From DATBGS01 sp036557885 (GTDB taxonomy: Bacteria > Chloroflexota > Ktedonobacteria > Ktedonobacterales > DATBGS01), in the NCBI GenBank assembly GCA_036557885.1, contig DATBGS010000073.1:1-18385 (forward strand): a stretch of 18,385 bases of DNA. Direction: 5' to 3'. The notes beneath the pieces were generated by a model, which was not told the DNA's origin, did no database searches, and saw only the letters and a list, made by a program, of their open reading frames with translations. The number at the start of each line of letters is the position of its first letter. The stretch's first letter is position 1. Shown here piece after piece: positions 6,207 to 14,553 of the stretch. The translations under genes were made by a program, and so were the position numbers.

Positions 6207-7198
6207 GTCTAAATGGCAGATGACTCCCGTTTGGGATGGAAACAAGAATGCGAGCCAGGACGAGCGCTGTGCTGCTGGGGTCTAAATGGCAGATGACTCC
6301 CGTTTGGGATGGAAACCATCTCGTTCGCGCAGATAGGCTGGACCACACACAGGTCTAAATGGCAGATGACTCCCGTTTGGGATGGAAACTGCTAAAGACG
6401 TTCGTTACTCCAAATCCCTGAAGCTGTCTAAATGGCAGATGACTCCCGTTTGGGATGGAAACGATTGAACGTCCTCCGGCAATTTGTCGGCGAAGCTGGT
6501 CTAAATGGCAGATGACTCCCGTTTGGGATGGAAACCGCTGTGTGGGGGCTATTCTCAACGAGCCATGTCTAAATGGCTGATGACTCCCGTTTGGGATGGA
6601 AACCCTCTGGCGACATGCAGCAACTCGTGACCGATGGCCTGAGTCTAAATGGCTGATGACTCCCGTTTGGGATGGAAACCAAACGCTCTGTTCTCTCGAC
6701 AGCACCTGTGGAACAGTCTAAATGGCTGATGACTCCCGTTTGGGATGGAAACATTGCCAGGATTACTCCTCCGTATTGCCCACCGAGGTCTAAATGGCTG
6801 ATGACTCCCGTTTGGGATGGAAACCGGCACACGCTGCGGTTGTTGCTGTCCAAGACCAGTCTAAATGGCTGATGACTCCCGTTTGGGATGAATGTTGCCT
6901 CACGCGAACGGAGGCTGGCGGTTGAAAGCCGCGCCTAAGGGCCTGCGGCCACCAAGTCCGCCTGCGCGGACTTCCCCCCAAGCGGGCTACGTTTTCAGCC
7001 AGAGGAACGGCGCGTGGCTAGGATGGGCAGGGGGAACCCGCGCAGGCGGGTTTGGTGGCTGCAAGCCCTTAGCTGCGATCTTTAGTCGCCAGGCTCTCAA
7101 GGGCTGATGACTCCCGTTTGGGATGGAAACGACGGCATGCGGGTCGGAGTCGTTGGACGTTTCACCGTCTAAATGGCAGATGACTCCCGTTTGGGATG
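6207..7198 (+). CRISPR. CRISPR array 1, 37-bp repeats, interrupted by a palindromic element
   Basis: Complete 37-bp repeats start at 6207, 6280, 6353, 6426, 6499, 6567, 6643, 6716 and 6788. They begin GTCTAAATGG and end TTTGGGATGGAAAC. A repeat at 6859-6890 is cut after base 32. A 29-base 3' part is at 7102-7130, beyond the inserted element. A last repeat at 7167-7198 is again cut after base 32. Spacers are mostly 36 bases (range 31-39), ten in all. Repeats 1-5 and the terminal one carry GGCAGATG, the others GGCTGATG. The ATGGAAAC end fits a type I or III crRNA handle; no cas genes are in the window, so the type is unknown. Transcription is left to right from the leader at 6031-6206. Confidence 0.97.
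6915..7092. mobile_element. MITE-like palindromic element, copy 2, inside CRISPR array 1
   Basis: The ends are CTGGCGGTTGAAAGCCGCGC and the complementary GCGATCTTTAGTCGCCAG, with the shared CCTAAGGGC/GCCCTTAG core. Internal hairpins are AAGTCCGCCTGCGCGGACTT and AACCCGCGCAGGCGGGTT. The 24 bases before it (6891-6914, AATGTTGCCTCACGCGAACG and on) also precede copy 3. It separates a repeat cut after base 32 from a repeat lacking its first 8 bases. Confidence 0.8.
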
Positions 7199-7222
7199 AA
7201 TGTTGCCTCACGCGAACGGAGG

Positions 7223-7387
7223 CTGGCGGTTAAAAGCCGCGCCTAAGGGCGTCTGCGGACGCCACCAAGTCCGCCTGCGCGGACTCCCCGCCCCTCTCGC
7301 GCAAAGTATGGCCTGATGGGGTGGAAGGGAACCCGCGAAGGCGGGTTTGGTGGCGGAACGCCCTTAGCCGCGATCTTCAGTCGCCAG
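7223..7387. mobile_element. MITE-like palindromic element, copy 3, at the distal end of CRISPR array 1
   Basis: It has the same ends as copy 2 and matches copy 5 at 16121 almost perfectly over its first 80 bases, while its middle differs strongly from copy 2. It directly follows the truncated last repeat and the shared 24-base flank (7199-7222), so the original trailer of the array has been replaced. Confidence 0.8.
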
Positions 7388-7452
7388 GCTGCGTGGTGGG
7401 TGGCCGCTTCATGAGGTGGGCGACTTGTAGCGCCAGTGTAGACGCTTGCTTT

Positions 7453-7464
7453 CTGTGCTATACT
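7453..7464 (+). promoter_or_regulatory. Extended -10 element upstream of the membrane protein gene
   Basis: CTGTGCTATACT contains TATACT (7459-7464) with TGC before it and is identical over 12 bases to the -10 region of both CRISPR leaders. There is no good -35 at 17 bp. GCTTGC and GCAAGC (about 7446-7470) flank the box as an inverted repeat. It may start transcription near 7471, 65 bases before the next ATG. Confidence 0.45.
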
Positions 7465-7535
7465 GCAAGCAGAGCCTTTAACCTGCCCTGCATTTCTCGC
7501 TGAGCACGTTCCAGGCTGGAAGGAGCCGCGCTTCT

Positions 7536-8453
7536 ATGCCCAAAGCTGTTCGAGTTCTGTTGCAGGTTATTGCAGGTATCCTCATGCTCCCTGGCCCGTT
7601 TCTTCTCCTGGCCTTCCCCATTGTGCTGGCGGTCAACTTTCCCACCCAGGCCACTGTCGCCTTTCTAGCGCTGGCGCTGGTGGCAAGCGGGTTAATAATG
7701 ATGGCCTGGGGCATCCGCTCCTGGCTGCGCACCAGCCCCCGGACGAGGTACACGCTCGTTCACCGATCACCTGAACTCTGGGCGGGCCTGGTAGCTTTTG
7801 CGGTGGGATGCTTGCTGGGCTTATTCAAGTGGTCTCAACATTTCTTAGAGGTGTTTAGCGTCCTGGCCTCGATTTTTGTGAGCGTGCTCCTGTTTATTGG
7901 TTGGCTGATGCCTGTGGTGTGGGAGATAAAAAGGAATCAACGCGCGCAGCAGGCCCAGGCGCCCGCCCAGGAAAACGCGCCTGCTCGCCGTCGCGACTCG
8001 CCCTTTCTCGTCGCCTGGACGCTCTTTACCAGCGCGCTGGGCTACGCGCTCTTTGTCCTCACGCGCAACGGGCAGCTTGCCGCCTTCCTCGCCCTCTCTC
8101 TTTCGTATCAGCCGCCCTTTGGCCCGATCCCCTTTTGGGTCTTTTCCGTTAGCGTGGCCGCGTGTTGGGCCTATGCCCTTCTCATCCACGTACCCGCTCC
8201 CCTGCGCAGGCAACCACCTCGCCAGCGCTTCCTCTTCCTGCTTGCCCGCAGAGTCTTTGGGGTTGTGGTCCTGTTTGAATACATCTTCAGCGCCCTTGAG
8301 CTATCACACAGACTGCCAGAAGAGGTGGGTGATCTCCTCTTCCCCACCCTTGTCACCCTTGGTGCGATTGCCGGGATGACCTATCTGGCGGCCTGGGCCG
8401 TTGTGTGGTTGAGCCGATGGCGCACTGCCAGGAATAACACCCATCCAATTTGA
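7536..8453 (+). CDS. Polytopic membrane protein of unknown function
   Basis: A 305-aa protein dominated by hydrophobic segments, with about eight likely membrane helices: near residues 8-33, 40-60, 81-98, 103-127, 155-175, 196-217, 238-257 and 270-293. A hydrophilic basic/Gln-rich loop (KRNQRAQQAQAPAQENAPARRR) lies at about 130-152. No transporter, kinase or enzyme motif is visible. AAGGAG (7520-7525) lies 10 bases before ATG and supports the start. It follows the broken distal end of CRISPR array 1 and is not obviously part of an operon: 141 bases separate it from the next start. I cannot assign a family. Confidence 0.8.
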   Translation: MPKAVRVLLQVIAGILMLPGPFLLLAFPIVLAVNFPTQATVAFLALALVASGLIMMAWGIRSWLRTSPRTRYTLVHRSPELWAGLVAFAVGCLLGLFKWSQHFLEVFSVLASIFVSVLLFIGWLMPVVWEIKRNQRAQQAQAPAQENAPARRRDSPFLVAWTLFTSALGYALFVLTRNGQLAAFLALSLSYQPPFGPIPFWVFSVSVAACWAYALLIHVPAPLRRQPPRQRFLFLLARRVFGVVVLFEYIFSALELSHRLPEEVGDLLFPTLVTLGAIAGMTYLAAWAVVWLSRWRTARNNTHPI

Positions 8454-8594
8454 GCGTTTGCCGCGATTTCGCGCCAATCAGGGCCAATCCTGACCGCATT
8501 TGCCTGTATACTAAGAGATGGTAACGGCAAAACAAGGTGAGCAGTGCTGTGTCGTCACTGCGACCACTCTTGCCCGGATTCAGGAGGAAAACGA

Positions 8595-9092
8595 GTGAGC
8601 GAGTCACACATCAAGCAGGCGGAACAGGATGGCCGCGCCGGTTTTGATTTCTTCATTGGCTCCTGGAGAATACGCAATCGGAACCTGCCGGAGCGACTGA
8701 AGGGGTCAACGGCCTGGGAAGAGTTTGGAGGCACGACGGTTGTCCGCAAGATTCTGGGGGGACTGGGCCATATCGAGGAATTCACGATGGAACGCGCGTC
8801 TGGGGCCACAGAAGGGATGGCGCTGCGTCTCTTCGATGCCAAAACGCAGCAGTGGAGCGTTTACGCGGGAAACAACCGGAACGGCTTCGACCCGCAGCCC
8901 GCGATAGGCGCATTCAAGGACGGGCGCTTCGAGGGGTATTCGCACGAACCCTGGGAGGGCAAGCACATTTTTTGTCGCGTGATCTGGTCGGAGATCACGG
9001 CCAACTCGTTCCACTGGGAGCAAGCGTTTTCCGCCGATGGCGGCAAAACCTGGGAAATCAACTGGATTTCGGACTTTGAGCGCATCGGCTAA
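8595..9092 (+). CDS. DUF1579-like lipocalin-type protein
   Basis: A 165-aa soluble protein of the DUF1579-like kind, known only as a small beta-barrel of unknown role. Landmarks are FDFFIGSWRIRNRNLPERL near the N-terminus, STAWEEFGGTTVVRKILGG, the central LRLFDAKTQQWSVYAGN, and a C-terminal WEQAFSADGGKTWEINWI. GTG 8595 is chosen over the upstream 8544 start because a perfect AGGAGG (8582-8587) lies 7 bases before it and the extra 17 residues look unlike the family. A TATACT box at 8507-8512 could be its -10, without a clear -35. No catalytic residues can be named. Confidence 0.85.
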   Translation: MSESHIKQAEQDGRAGFDFFIGSWRIRNRNLPERLKGSTAWEEFGGTTVVRKILGGLGHIEEFTMERASGATEGMALRLFDAKTQQWSVYAGNNRNGFDPQPAIGAFKDGRFEGYSHEPWEGKHIFCRVIWSEITANSFHWEQAFSADGGKTWEINWISDFERIG

Positions 9093-9147
9093 CCGGCACG
9101 GTGGCCGGTGCTACAAGCCGCTTGTAGCACCGGCGACCCTGGCGGTG
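9093..9147. repeat. REP-like palindromic pair between genes
   Basis: ACCGGCACGGTGGCCGGTGC is followed by CTACAAGCCGCTTGTAG and ACCGGCGACCCTGGCGGTG, forming nested palindromes immediately after the stop codon at 9092. It is the same unit type as at 9891-9920 and 14319-14381. It may protect or end the upstream mRNA. Confidence 0.7.
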
Positions 9148-9214
9148 TTATGGCGCTTCTCATTGCAGAGGTGTGGTACGATAAGAAGACCCTGTTTGCT
9201 GAGGAGCACCTTTC

Positions 9215-10513
9215 ATGCGCTGGCCCGCCCTGCGAGCATCGAACACCCTCTATACGCCTGCCCTGCTGCTGCTGGTCGTAATCGTTGGCATCTCGTACCT
9301 GGGGCTGGGCTTTATCTCGCCCCTGCGCGCCTTGTATGGGCGGGAAGTGGGGGCCAGCAGCGCCGAAATCGGCTTTATGGCAGCAGCAGCCATGCTCTCT
9401 GGCATTCTGGCGACTCCGGCGGTTGGCCGCCTTGGGGACCGCTTCGGCCAGAAGCGCGTGCTCTGGGTGGGGCTGCTGATGCACGCGCTGCTCACGCTGG
9501 CCTATATTCCGGCGCAGCACCCCTTCTGGCTCATCCTCATTCGCGCCCTGGAAGGCGTGGCGATTGCCTCTGTGCTGCCTCCGGCGCGGGCGCTGGCAAA
9601 TCTGCTGGCCCCCGCAGACCGCCAGGCAGAGGCGCTGGGCGTGTTGGGCGCGGCAAAAACGGTGGGCATTCTGATTGGCCCGGCGGCTGGCAGCGTGCTG
9701 GCGGCGCAGACCGGCTATACGCCGTCGTTCCTGCTGGCAAGCGTGCCGCTGGTGCTGGGCGCCCTGGCGACGCTGGTGTTTTTGCCGCGCACCAGCACCC
9801 CTCAAAGCACCAGCACGGTGGCTGGTGCTACCCCTCAAAGCAGGGGCACCCTAAGACAGAAGGGCACGGCGGCAAGCAAGGGTGAGCCGCTTGTAGCACC
9901 GGCCACCGTGCCGGTGCAGCTTTTCACGCGCCCGCTGGTGCTGGCGTATGTCATGGGCTTTGTGCTGGCGCTGAACGGCGGCATTGGCATGGCGGTCTGG
10001 AGCCTCTTCATGAGCGATCACGGCGCGTCGCTCCCCGTCATTGGCCTCTCGTATACGACCTTTGCCGTCCCCATCATCGTGCTGGCGCCGCTGTCCGGGC
10101 GCATCTCTGACCGCTATGGGCGCTACTGGCCTGCGGTGGTCGGCTTTGCGCTGTGCGCGCTGGTCTTTGGCCTATACGTGCTGCCGCTCTCCCCCTGGTG
10201 GATTGTCATCATTTCCGGCTTTGAGGGCATTCCGGTGGCGATTGCTGGCAGCGCCGCCGATGGTTTGCTGGCGGATTCCACGCCCGCCGAGGCGCGCAGC
10301 CGGGTGCAGGCCAATTTTGGCGCGGCTGGCAATGCGGGCAGCCTGGTCGCAGCCACCGGCGCCGGTTTCCTGTACGCCTTTGCGCCTGGGATGCCCTTTC
10401 TGGCGCTGGCGATAACCTACGTTGGCATGACCCTGGCGCTCCTCCTGCCTGCTCTGGCGCGAATCTTTGCGCAGCATCGCCAGCCGGTGCCGGTTGGGGT
10501 GGCCGCCGATTAA
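9215..10513 (+). CDS. Major facilitator superfamily transporter
   Basis: A 432-aa, 12-helix secondary transporter of the inner membrane, probably a drug or metabolite exporter, substrate unknown. Helix 1 starts near residue 14. The MFS motif A between helices 2 and 3 is clear (GRLGDRFGQKRV, 71-82) and recurs in weaker form in the second half (LSGRISDRYGRYWP). The central loop at about 193-236 is unusual: it is rich in Thr, Ser, Gly and Ala, and its DNA consists of REP-like palindromes inserted in frame. GAGGAG (9201-9206) lies 8 bases before ATG. The stop is immediately followed by palindromic element copy 4. The TG..GP motif of helix 5 appears as TVGILIGPAAGS. Confidence 0.9.
   Translation: MRWPALRASNTLYTPALLLLVVIVGISYLGLGFISPLRALYGREVGASSAEIGFMAAAAMLSGILATPAVGRLGDRFGQKRVLWVGLLMHALLTLAYIPAQHPFWLILIRALEGVAIASVLPPARALANLLAPADRQAEALGVLGAAKTVGILIGPAAGSVLAAQTGYTPSFLLASVPLVLGALATLVFLPRTSTPQSTSTVAGATPQSRGTLRQKGTAASKGEPLVAPATVPVQLFTRPLVLAYVMGFVLALNGGIGMAVWSLFMSDHGASLPVIGLSYTTFAVPIIVLAPLSGRISDRYGRYWPAVVGFALCALVFGLYVLPLSPWWIVIISGFEGIPVAIAGSAADGLLADSTPAEARSRVQANFGAAGNAGSLVAATGAGFLYAFAPGMPFLALAITYVGMTLALLLPALARIFAQHRQPVPVGVAAD
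9791..9920. repeat. REP-like palindromes within the MFS central loop
   Basis: The units in order are ACCCCTCAAAGCACC, CAGCACGGTGGCTGGTGCT, CCCCTCAAAGCAGGGG, GGGCACCCTAAGACAGAAGG and CTTGTAGCACCGGCCACC with CCGGTGC. The same units occur between genes at 10527-10547, 16249-16280, 17870-17890 and 14319-14381. They keep the reading frame and encode the cytoplasmic linker between transporter halves. Confidence 0.75.
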
Positions 10514-10514
10514 G

Positions 10515-10706
10515 CTGGCGGTTAAAACCCCTCAAAGCAGGGGCACCGCCGCGCCTAAGGGCGGCCAGAGGCCGCCACGAAACCCGCCTGCGCGGGTTGG
10601 GCCGAATCGCGGCCCGTATGGGGTGGGGAGTCCGCGCAGGCGGACTTGCCGTGCCCTTCTGTCTTAGGGGTGGCCGCAGGCCCTTAGGCGCGAATTTATT
10701 CGCCAG
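10515..10706. mobile_element. MITE-like palindromic element, copy 4
   Basis: It begins CTGGCGGTTAAAA 2 bp after the MFS stop and ends TTATTCGCCAG. It holds a nested CCCCTCAAAGCAGGGG hairpin, the GCCGCGCCTAAGGGC core with its complement near 10678-10692, AACCCGCCTGCGCGGGTT, and AGTCCGCGCAGGCGGACT. The 12 bases after it (GCTCTCGTGGCC) also follow copy 5, so the element may extend to 10718. It probably also ends MFS transcription. Confidence 0.8.
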
Positions 10707-10727
10707 CTCTCGTGGCCGCGCCAGCAC

Positions 10728-10756
10728 TTGACGACGCAACCGGCCTCATCTACAAT
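10728..10756 (+). promoter_or_regulatory. Promoter of the CHAT-TPR gene
   Basis: TTGACG (10728-10733), a 17-bp spacer and TACAAT (10751-10756) predict a start near 10763, 34 bases before ATG 10797. The -35 equals that of the TIR-FHA gene promoter at 14432. Confidence 0.78.
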
Positions 10757-10796
10757 GGCAGCAAAGCGGCGCTAGCGCATTGCCAGGAGGCAGGCC

Positions 10797-13108
10797 ATGC
10801 AGACGCAGTACCTCGATTTTGATCTGGAGATTGGCGCGGGCCTCGAACGAACCTACCCCTCGCGGTGCAGCATTCGCCAGCGGGCGAGGCACGCGGCGTG
10901 CTGCGCTTCCCGTTTGATGAGGCGCGGCTTGCTGCCTATCTGACCGGCTTGCAAAGCGCTTTGCTGCGCGCTGGCAGCGGGCGGTCCAGGCAGCCTTCGC
11001 CGCAAGAGCAGGCGGTGCAAGAGTTCGGGCAGCGCCTCTTCGAGACGCTGCTGCCCGATGAAATTCGCAGCCTCTATTACGAAAGTCGGCGCGAGGCGCT
11101 GCGCCGGGGCATGGGCTTGCGGCTGCGGCTGCGCATTCTGGCGCCGGAACTGGCAGCACTGCCCTGGGAATACCTCTACGACCAGCGCCAGGCCGATTAC
11201 CTGTGCCTCTCGCGCCAGACGCCCCTCGTGCGCTATGTCGAGGTGTCGCAGCCCATTGAACCGCTCACCATCGTGCCGCCACTGCGCATCCTGGCGATGA
11301 TGTGCAGCCCCAGCGACCAAGACCCGCTGGATGTGGCCCGCGAGCAAGAGCGCGTGCGCCAGGCGTTACAAGGGCTGGAGCGCGAGCGGCTGGTAGAGAT
11401 TACCTGGCTGGAGGGGCAGACCTGGCGCCACCTGCACCGCGAAATGCACCGAGGCCCCTGGCATGTCTTTCACTTTATCGGGCATGGCGGCTTTGACCCC
11501 AGAAAGAATGAGGGGCTGCTGGCGCTGGCTGAGGACAACGGCAAGACGCACCTGCTCAGCGCCACTGAGCTAGGCCGCCTGCTGGCGAATCATCCCTCTC
11601 TGCGGCTGGTGGTGTTGAACGCCTGCGAAGGCGCCAAGGGCAGCCAGCGCGACCTGTTTTCCAGCACAGCGGCGACGCTGGCGCGGCGTGGGCTTCCGGC
11701 GGTGCTGGCGATGCAAGAGGAAATTACCGACAAAGCCGCCATCGAATGCACGCGCGCCTTTTACGAGGCGCTGGCCGATGGCCTGCCGGTGGATGCTGCC
11801 GTTGCGGAGGCGCGCACCGCGATTAGCCTGGGCATCGAAAACACGATGGAGTGGGGCACGCCGGTGCTGTATATGCGCTCGCCCGATGGCGTGCTGTTTG
11901 ATCTGCCGCAGGACCGCAGGCGATCCAGCATCATTGGCATCCTCCCCACGCCCGCGCCGGAGACGAACAAAGCTGCGCCGCCACAGCCAGAGGCCCAGCG
12001 CCCGCCGAAGCAGGTCCAGATGTCGGCGCAGCATGACCCCAACGCGACCCAGGTGCCAGGAGCGCTCCAGTTTCCAAACACGCAGGAGCTTGCTGAGCAG
12101 TGGATGGCCGAAGCCAACAGCCATTTCCAGGCCAGGCAGTTTGCGCAGGCGGTGGCGTTGTATGAGCGCGTCCTTCAGCTTGATGATAGCAACGCCCGCG
12201 CCGCTATGCGCCTGGGGCGGGCGCTAACCGAACTGAGACGCCCTGCGGAGGCGGTGGCTGCCTTTGATCGCGCCCTGAAGCTGGAGCCAGACGACGAGCG
12301 CCTCTATTTTCTGAAAGCCTCCGTGTTGAAAGAACTGGGGAACTACACAGCGGCGCTGGCAACGTATGAGCAGGCCATTGCGCGCTATCCCGGTGATGAC
12401 GTGGCCCACAACGATAAAGGGCTGATCCTCAGCGCGCTCAACCGTCACCAGGAGGCGCTGGCAAGCTTTGAGCAGGCTGTTCGCCTTAATGTCAATTTTG
12501 CCGTTGCGCATAACAACAAAGGCGACGCGCTGCGTTCCCTGCTGCGCTATCAGGATGCGCTGGCAGCCTATGACCAGGCGATCAAGCTGGACCACACCAA
12601 AGCCCTGTTTTGCAACAATCGCGGCTGTGTGCTGTTGGACCTCCAGCGCAACCAGGACGCGCTGGCCGCCTTCGACCAGGCGATTAAGCTGGACCGCGAT
12701 TATGCTATTGCGCACCGCAACAGGGGCGAGGTGCTGGATGAACTGGGCCGCCCGGAAGAGGCGCTTTCTGAATATGAGTGGGCGATTGAACTGGACCCGC
12801 AGGATACCTACGCCCTGCATTGCAAAGGAGCGGTGCAGCGCGAACTGGGGCGCGTGCAGGGAGCGCTGGCAACCTACGAGCAACTGCTGAAGCTGGACCC
12901 GCAGGATGGCCTGGCGCACACGACCAGAGGCGCCGTGTTGGAAGAACTCAAGCGCTATCCTGAAGCGCTGCAAGCGTATGAGCAAGCTATCGCGCTCAAC
13001 CCCAGGGATGGCTTTGCCTGGCGCAACAAGGGCAACGTGCTCAAGCGGCTGGGCCGGGGCGCTGAAGCCGAGGAAGCGTTTCAAGAAGCGACCAGATTCG
13101 GAGCATAG
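10797..13108 (+). pseudogene. CHAT protease-like domain plus ten TPRs, with an apparent frameshift near the start
   Basis: The probable start is ATG 10797, with AGGAGG (10784-10789) 7 bases upstream; it reads MQTQYLDFDLEIGAGLERTYP and then leaves frame near 10858. The main frame continues as LAVQHSPAGEARGVLRFPFD and runs 747 aa from GTG 10865. One missing base in TACCCCTCGCGG explains the break: an extra G would give the family-like YPVAVQHSPAGEAR. It may be a real mutation, a sequencing error or a slippage site; translation from GTG 10865 would still give a near-complete protein. Numbered from GTG 10865, the CHAT (caspase-like) domain has its catalytic dyad intact: His207 in HFIGHGG and Cys254 in LNACEG. 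A Pro/Gln linker (about 360-405) leads to ten TPRs (about 411-747). Such proteins probably act as proteases in signalling or defence; target unknown. Confidence 0.85.
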
Positions 13109-13210
13109 CCGCGCTTTCGCCAGGGTAGAGCGCAGCGTTCCCCATGCAACAAAACTGTGTTGTGGAGCGTTCTTTCTCAAAGAGTATTTTGACGGAAGGC
13201 GGCTATCCCA

Positions 13211-14308
13211 ATGGCGCAGTGCATCTTTTGCCAGCATGAACTGGACGCGGCTTCACCGCTCTGCCCGCACTGTGGCCGCGTGCAGCCGCCGGGCACCGAC
13301 GACACGCGCCTCGCGCCGCCTGGGGTGAAGGCGGCCACCCGCCGCTGCCCTGCCTGCAATGAAGTGCTGCCCGCAGCGGCGCGCTTCTGCGGGCATTGTG
13401 GGCAGGTGCTTGGTCCGCTTGAGGAAGCTGCTGAGCCAGCCGAAAGCCCCAGCGACGCTGATAGTACGCTGGTGCTGAATAAACCCTTGAAGCTGGCCGC
13501 GCTTGAGCAAGATGATTCGGCTGCGCCTCCAGCGGATACCAGAGCCGAATCACCCAATGTTAGCTTTGCCGTTGAAAGCGTCAGGAATCAACGCCGCAAC
13601 ATCACAGGCGAACTGGCTCGCTCTGGCGGCGAAGGGCGCCCTGGCGTGGCGCATGGGATACGCTATCGCTTATTCAGCAGGCTCCAGGCGCGAGTGGTAA
13701 CGCGGGTGGCGGTGGCCGCGCTGGTGATGCTGGTGGTTGGGGCTGGCACGTTGAGCCTGTATGGGACACGCGGCGCTTTTACGAGCGGGTCGGCCACGCC
13801 TACAACACTGGTGGTTCTGGCGACAGACACGCCAGTCCTCCAGCCAACTGCTACTGCCACCGCCACTGCTACGCCACAACTCGTCACACCTACTCCTTCT
13901 CCACAACAACCAACGGCTACTCCTACCTCCAAACCCCCAACGCCTACCCCTCTTCCCCGGTTGGTGATCAGCCCCCAGGCTTTTACTCAGACCTGCAACG
14001 GCACACAGCCGCTTCCCGCGCTGATGATTACGCTGGACAACAGCCGCAACGCTGTTTCGGCAAGCTGGCAGGCGAACATTACACAAAAAGACTCGCAGGG
14101 GCACATCTGGGCAGCGGCCAACCCAACCAGCGGGACCATTCCCGCCGGGCAGACAGCTCTGCTAAAAGTGACGCCTCTTGCCACGCTCTGCCAGGAACTT
14201 CAGCAGGGCGGGCCGCCAGTCTCCTTTCTCTTGATGGTTGTTTTCACCCTTCAGGGCAGCGTGGCACAGACGGCGACAGTCATAGACACAGTGACGCCGC
14301 CCGCGTAA
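13211..14308 (+). CDS. Double zinc-ribbon, single-pass membrane protein with extracytoplasmic domain
   Basis: This 365-aa protein has two N-terminal C4 zinc ribbons (Cys4, 7, 18, 21 and Cys46, 49, 60, 63), a disordered acidic stretch, one membrane helix at about 163-184 (VAVAALVMLVVGAGTLSLYG), a Thr/Pro-rich spacer at about 195-249, and a C-terminal beta-type domain of about 115 residues (LVISPQAFTQTCNGTQPLP onward) resembling Ig-like or BACON-type folds. The expected topology is zinc ribbons in the cytoplasm and the C-terminal domain outside. The SD is weak (GGAAGG, about 13191-13196). It lies 102 bases after the CHAT gene and shares zinc-ribbon architecture with the next gene, which suggests a common signalling role; the function is unknown. 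Confidence 0.85.
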   Translation: MAQCIFCQHELDAASPLCPHCGRVQPPGTDDTRLAPPGVKAATRRCPACNEVLPAAARFCGHCGQVLGPLEEAAEPAESPSDADSTLVLNKPLKLAALEQDDSAAPPADTRAESPNVSFAVESVRNQRRNITGELARSGGEGRPGVAHGIRYRLFSRLQARVVTRVAVAALVMLVVGAGTLSLYGTRGAFTSGSATPTTLVVLATDTPVLQPTATATATATPQLVTPTPSPQQPTATPTSKPPTPTPLPRLVISPQAFTQTCNGTQPLPALMITLDNSRNAVSASWQANITQKDSQGHIWAAANPTSGTIPAGQTALLKVTPLATLCQELQQGGPPVSFLLMVVFTLQGSVAQTATVIDTVTPPA

Positions 14309-14318
14309 AGTAGCTGGC

Positions 14319-14381
14319 GCTTGTAGCACCGGCGTCCCCGCCGGTGCTGCGTTCCCCAGCACGGAGGCCGGGGCTACAAGC
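14319..14381. repeat. REP-like palindrome
   Basis: GCTTGTAGC (14319-14327) and GCTACAAGC (14373-14381) enclose ACCGGCGTCCCCGCCGGTGCT. It lies just after the zinc-ribbon gene stop and could act as a transcript end or as a REP unit. Confidence 0.7.
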
Positions 14382-14431
14382 GGTCTGCCGCTGTGGTGAT
14401 TACATCTGAGCTTCAGTATAGCTTTCCCTGC

Positions 14432-14461
14432 TTGACGACCTGAACGGCAATCTGGTATGCT
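14432..14461 (+). promoter_or_regulatory. Promoter of the TIR-FHA gene
   Basis: TTGACG (14432-14437), an 18-bp spacer and TATGCT (14456-14461) predict a start near 14468. This places the upstream ATG 14464 at or before the transcript start and favours ATG 14554. Confidence 0.7.
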
Positions 14462-14553
14462 CGATGCTGTCAGAAATGGTGTGTCACTTCCTGGCAGCAG
14501 CGGGAATGTTTCTCTGGCACCCCCAAAGCGGGGGCAGGGCGGAGGCAGGCGCT

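Noticed and set aside
6355..6981. Open frames across CRISPR array 1 with a repeated peptide motif (FHPKRESSAI-like)
   Set aside because: They arise from translating the CRISPR repeat; the periodicity equals the repeat-spacer unit and there are no ribosome sites.
8544..8594. Cys/His-rich 17-residue extension of the DUF1579-like protein
   Set aside because: A perfect AGGAGG 7 bases before GTG 8595 indicates the later start; the extension is unlike the family.
9037..9885. Plus-strand open frame overlapping the MFS gene start
   Set aside because: Out-of-frame shadow of the MFS gene with Arg/Gly/Ala-rich composition and no ribosome site.
10515..10706. Palindromic repeats as a third CRISPR array
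   Set aside because: The units are self-complementary and not regularly spaced; no constant repeat-spacer pattern.
10865..13108. CHAT-TPR gene as the protease partner of a type III-E CRISPR effector
   Set aside because: The domain order is CHAT then TPR, the reverse of the known type III-E protein; no effector gene is nearby and such proteins are widespread without CRISPR. Kept only as a contextual note.
12224..13237. Long minus-strand open frame opposite the TPR region
   Set aside because: Its repetitive peptide is the mirror of the TPR coding repeats; no start signal or family.
14464..14553. N-terminal 30-residue extension of the TIR-FHA protein
   Set aside because: It starts at or before the predicted transcript start, includes a REP-like CCCCC..GGGGG palindrome, and ATG 14554 has a strong GGAGG.
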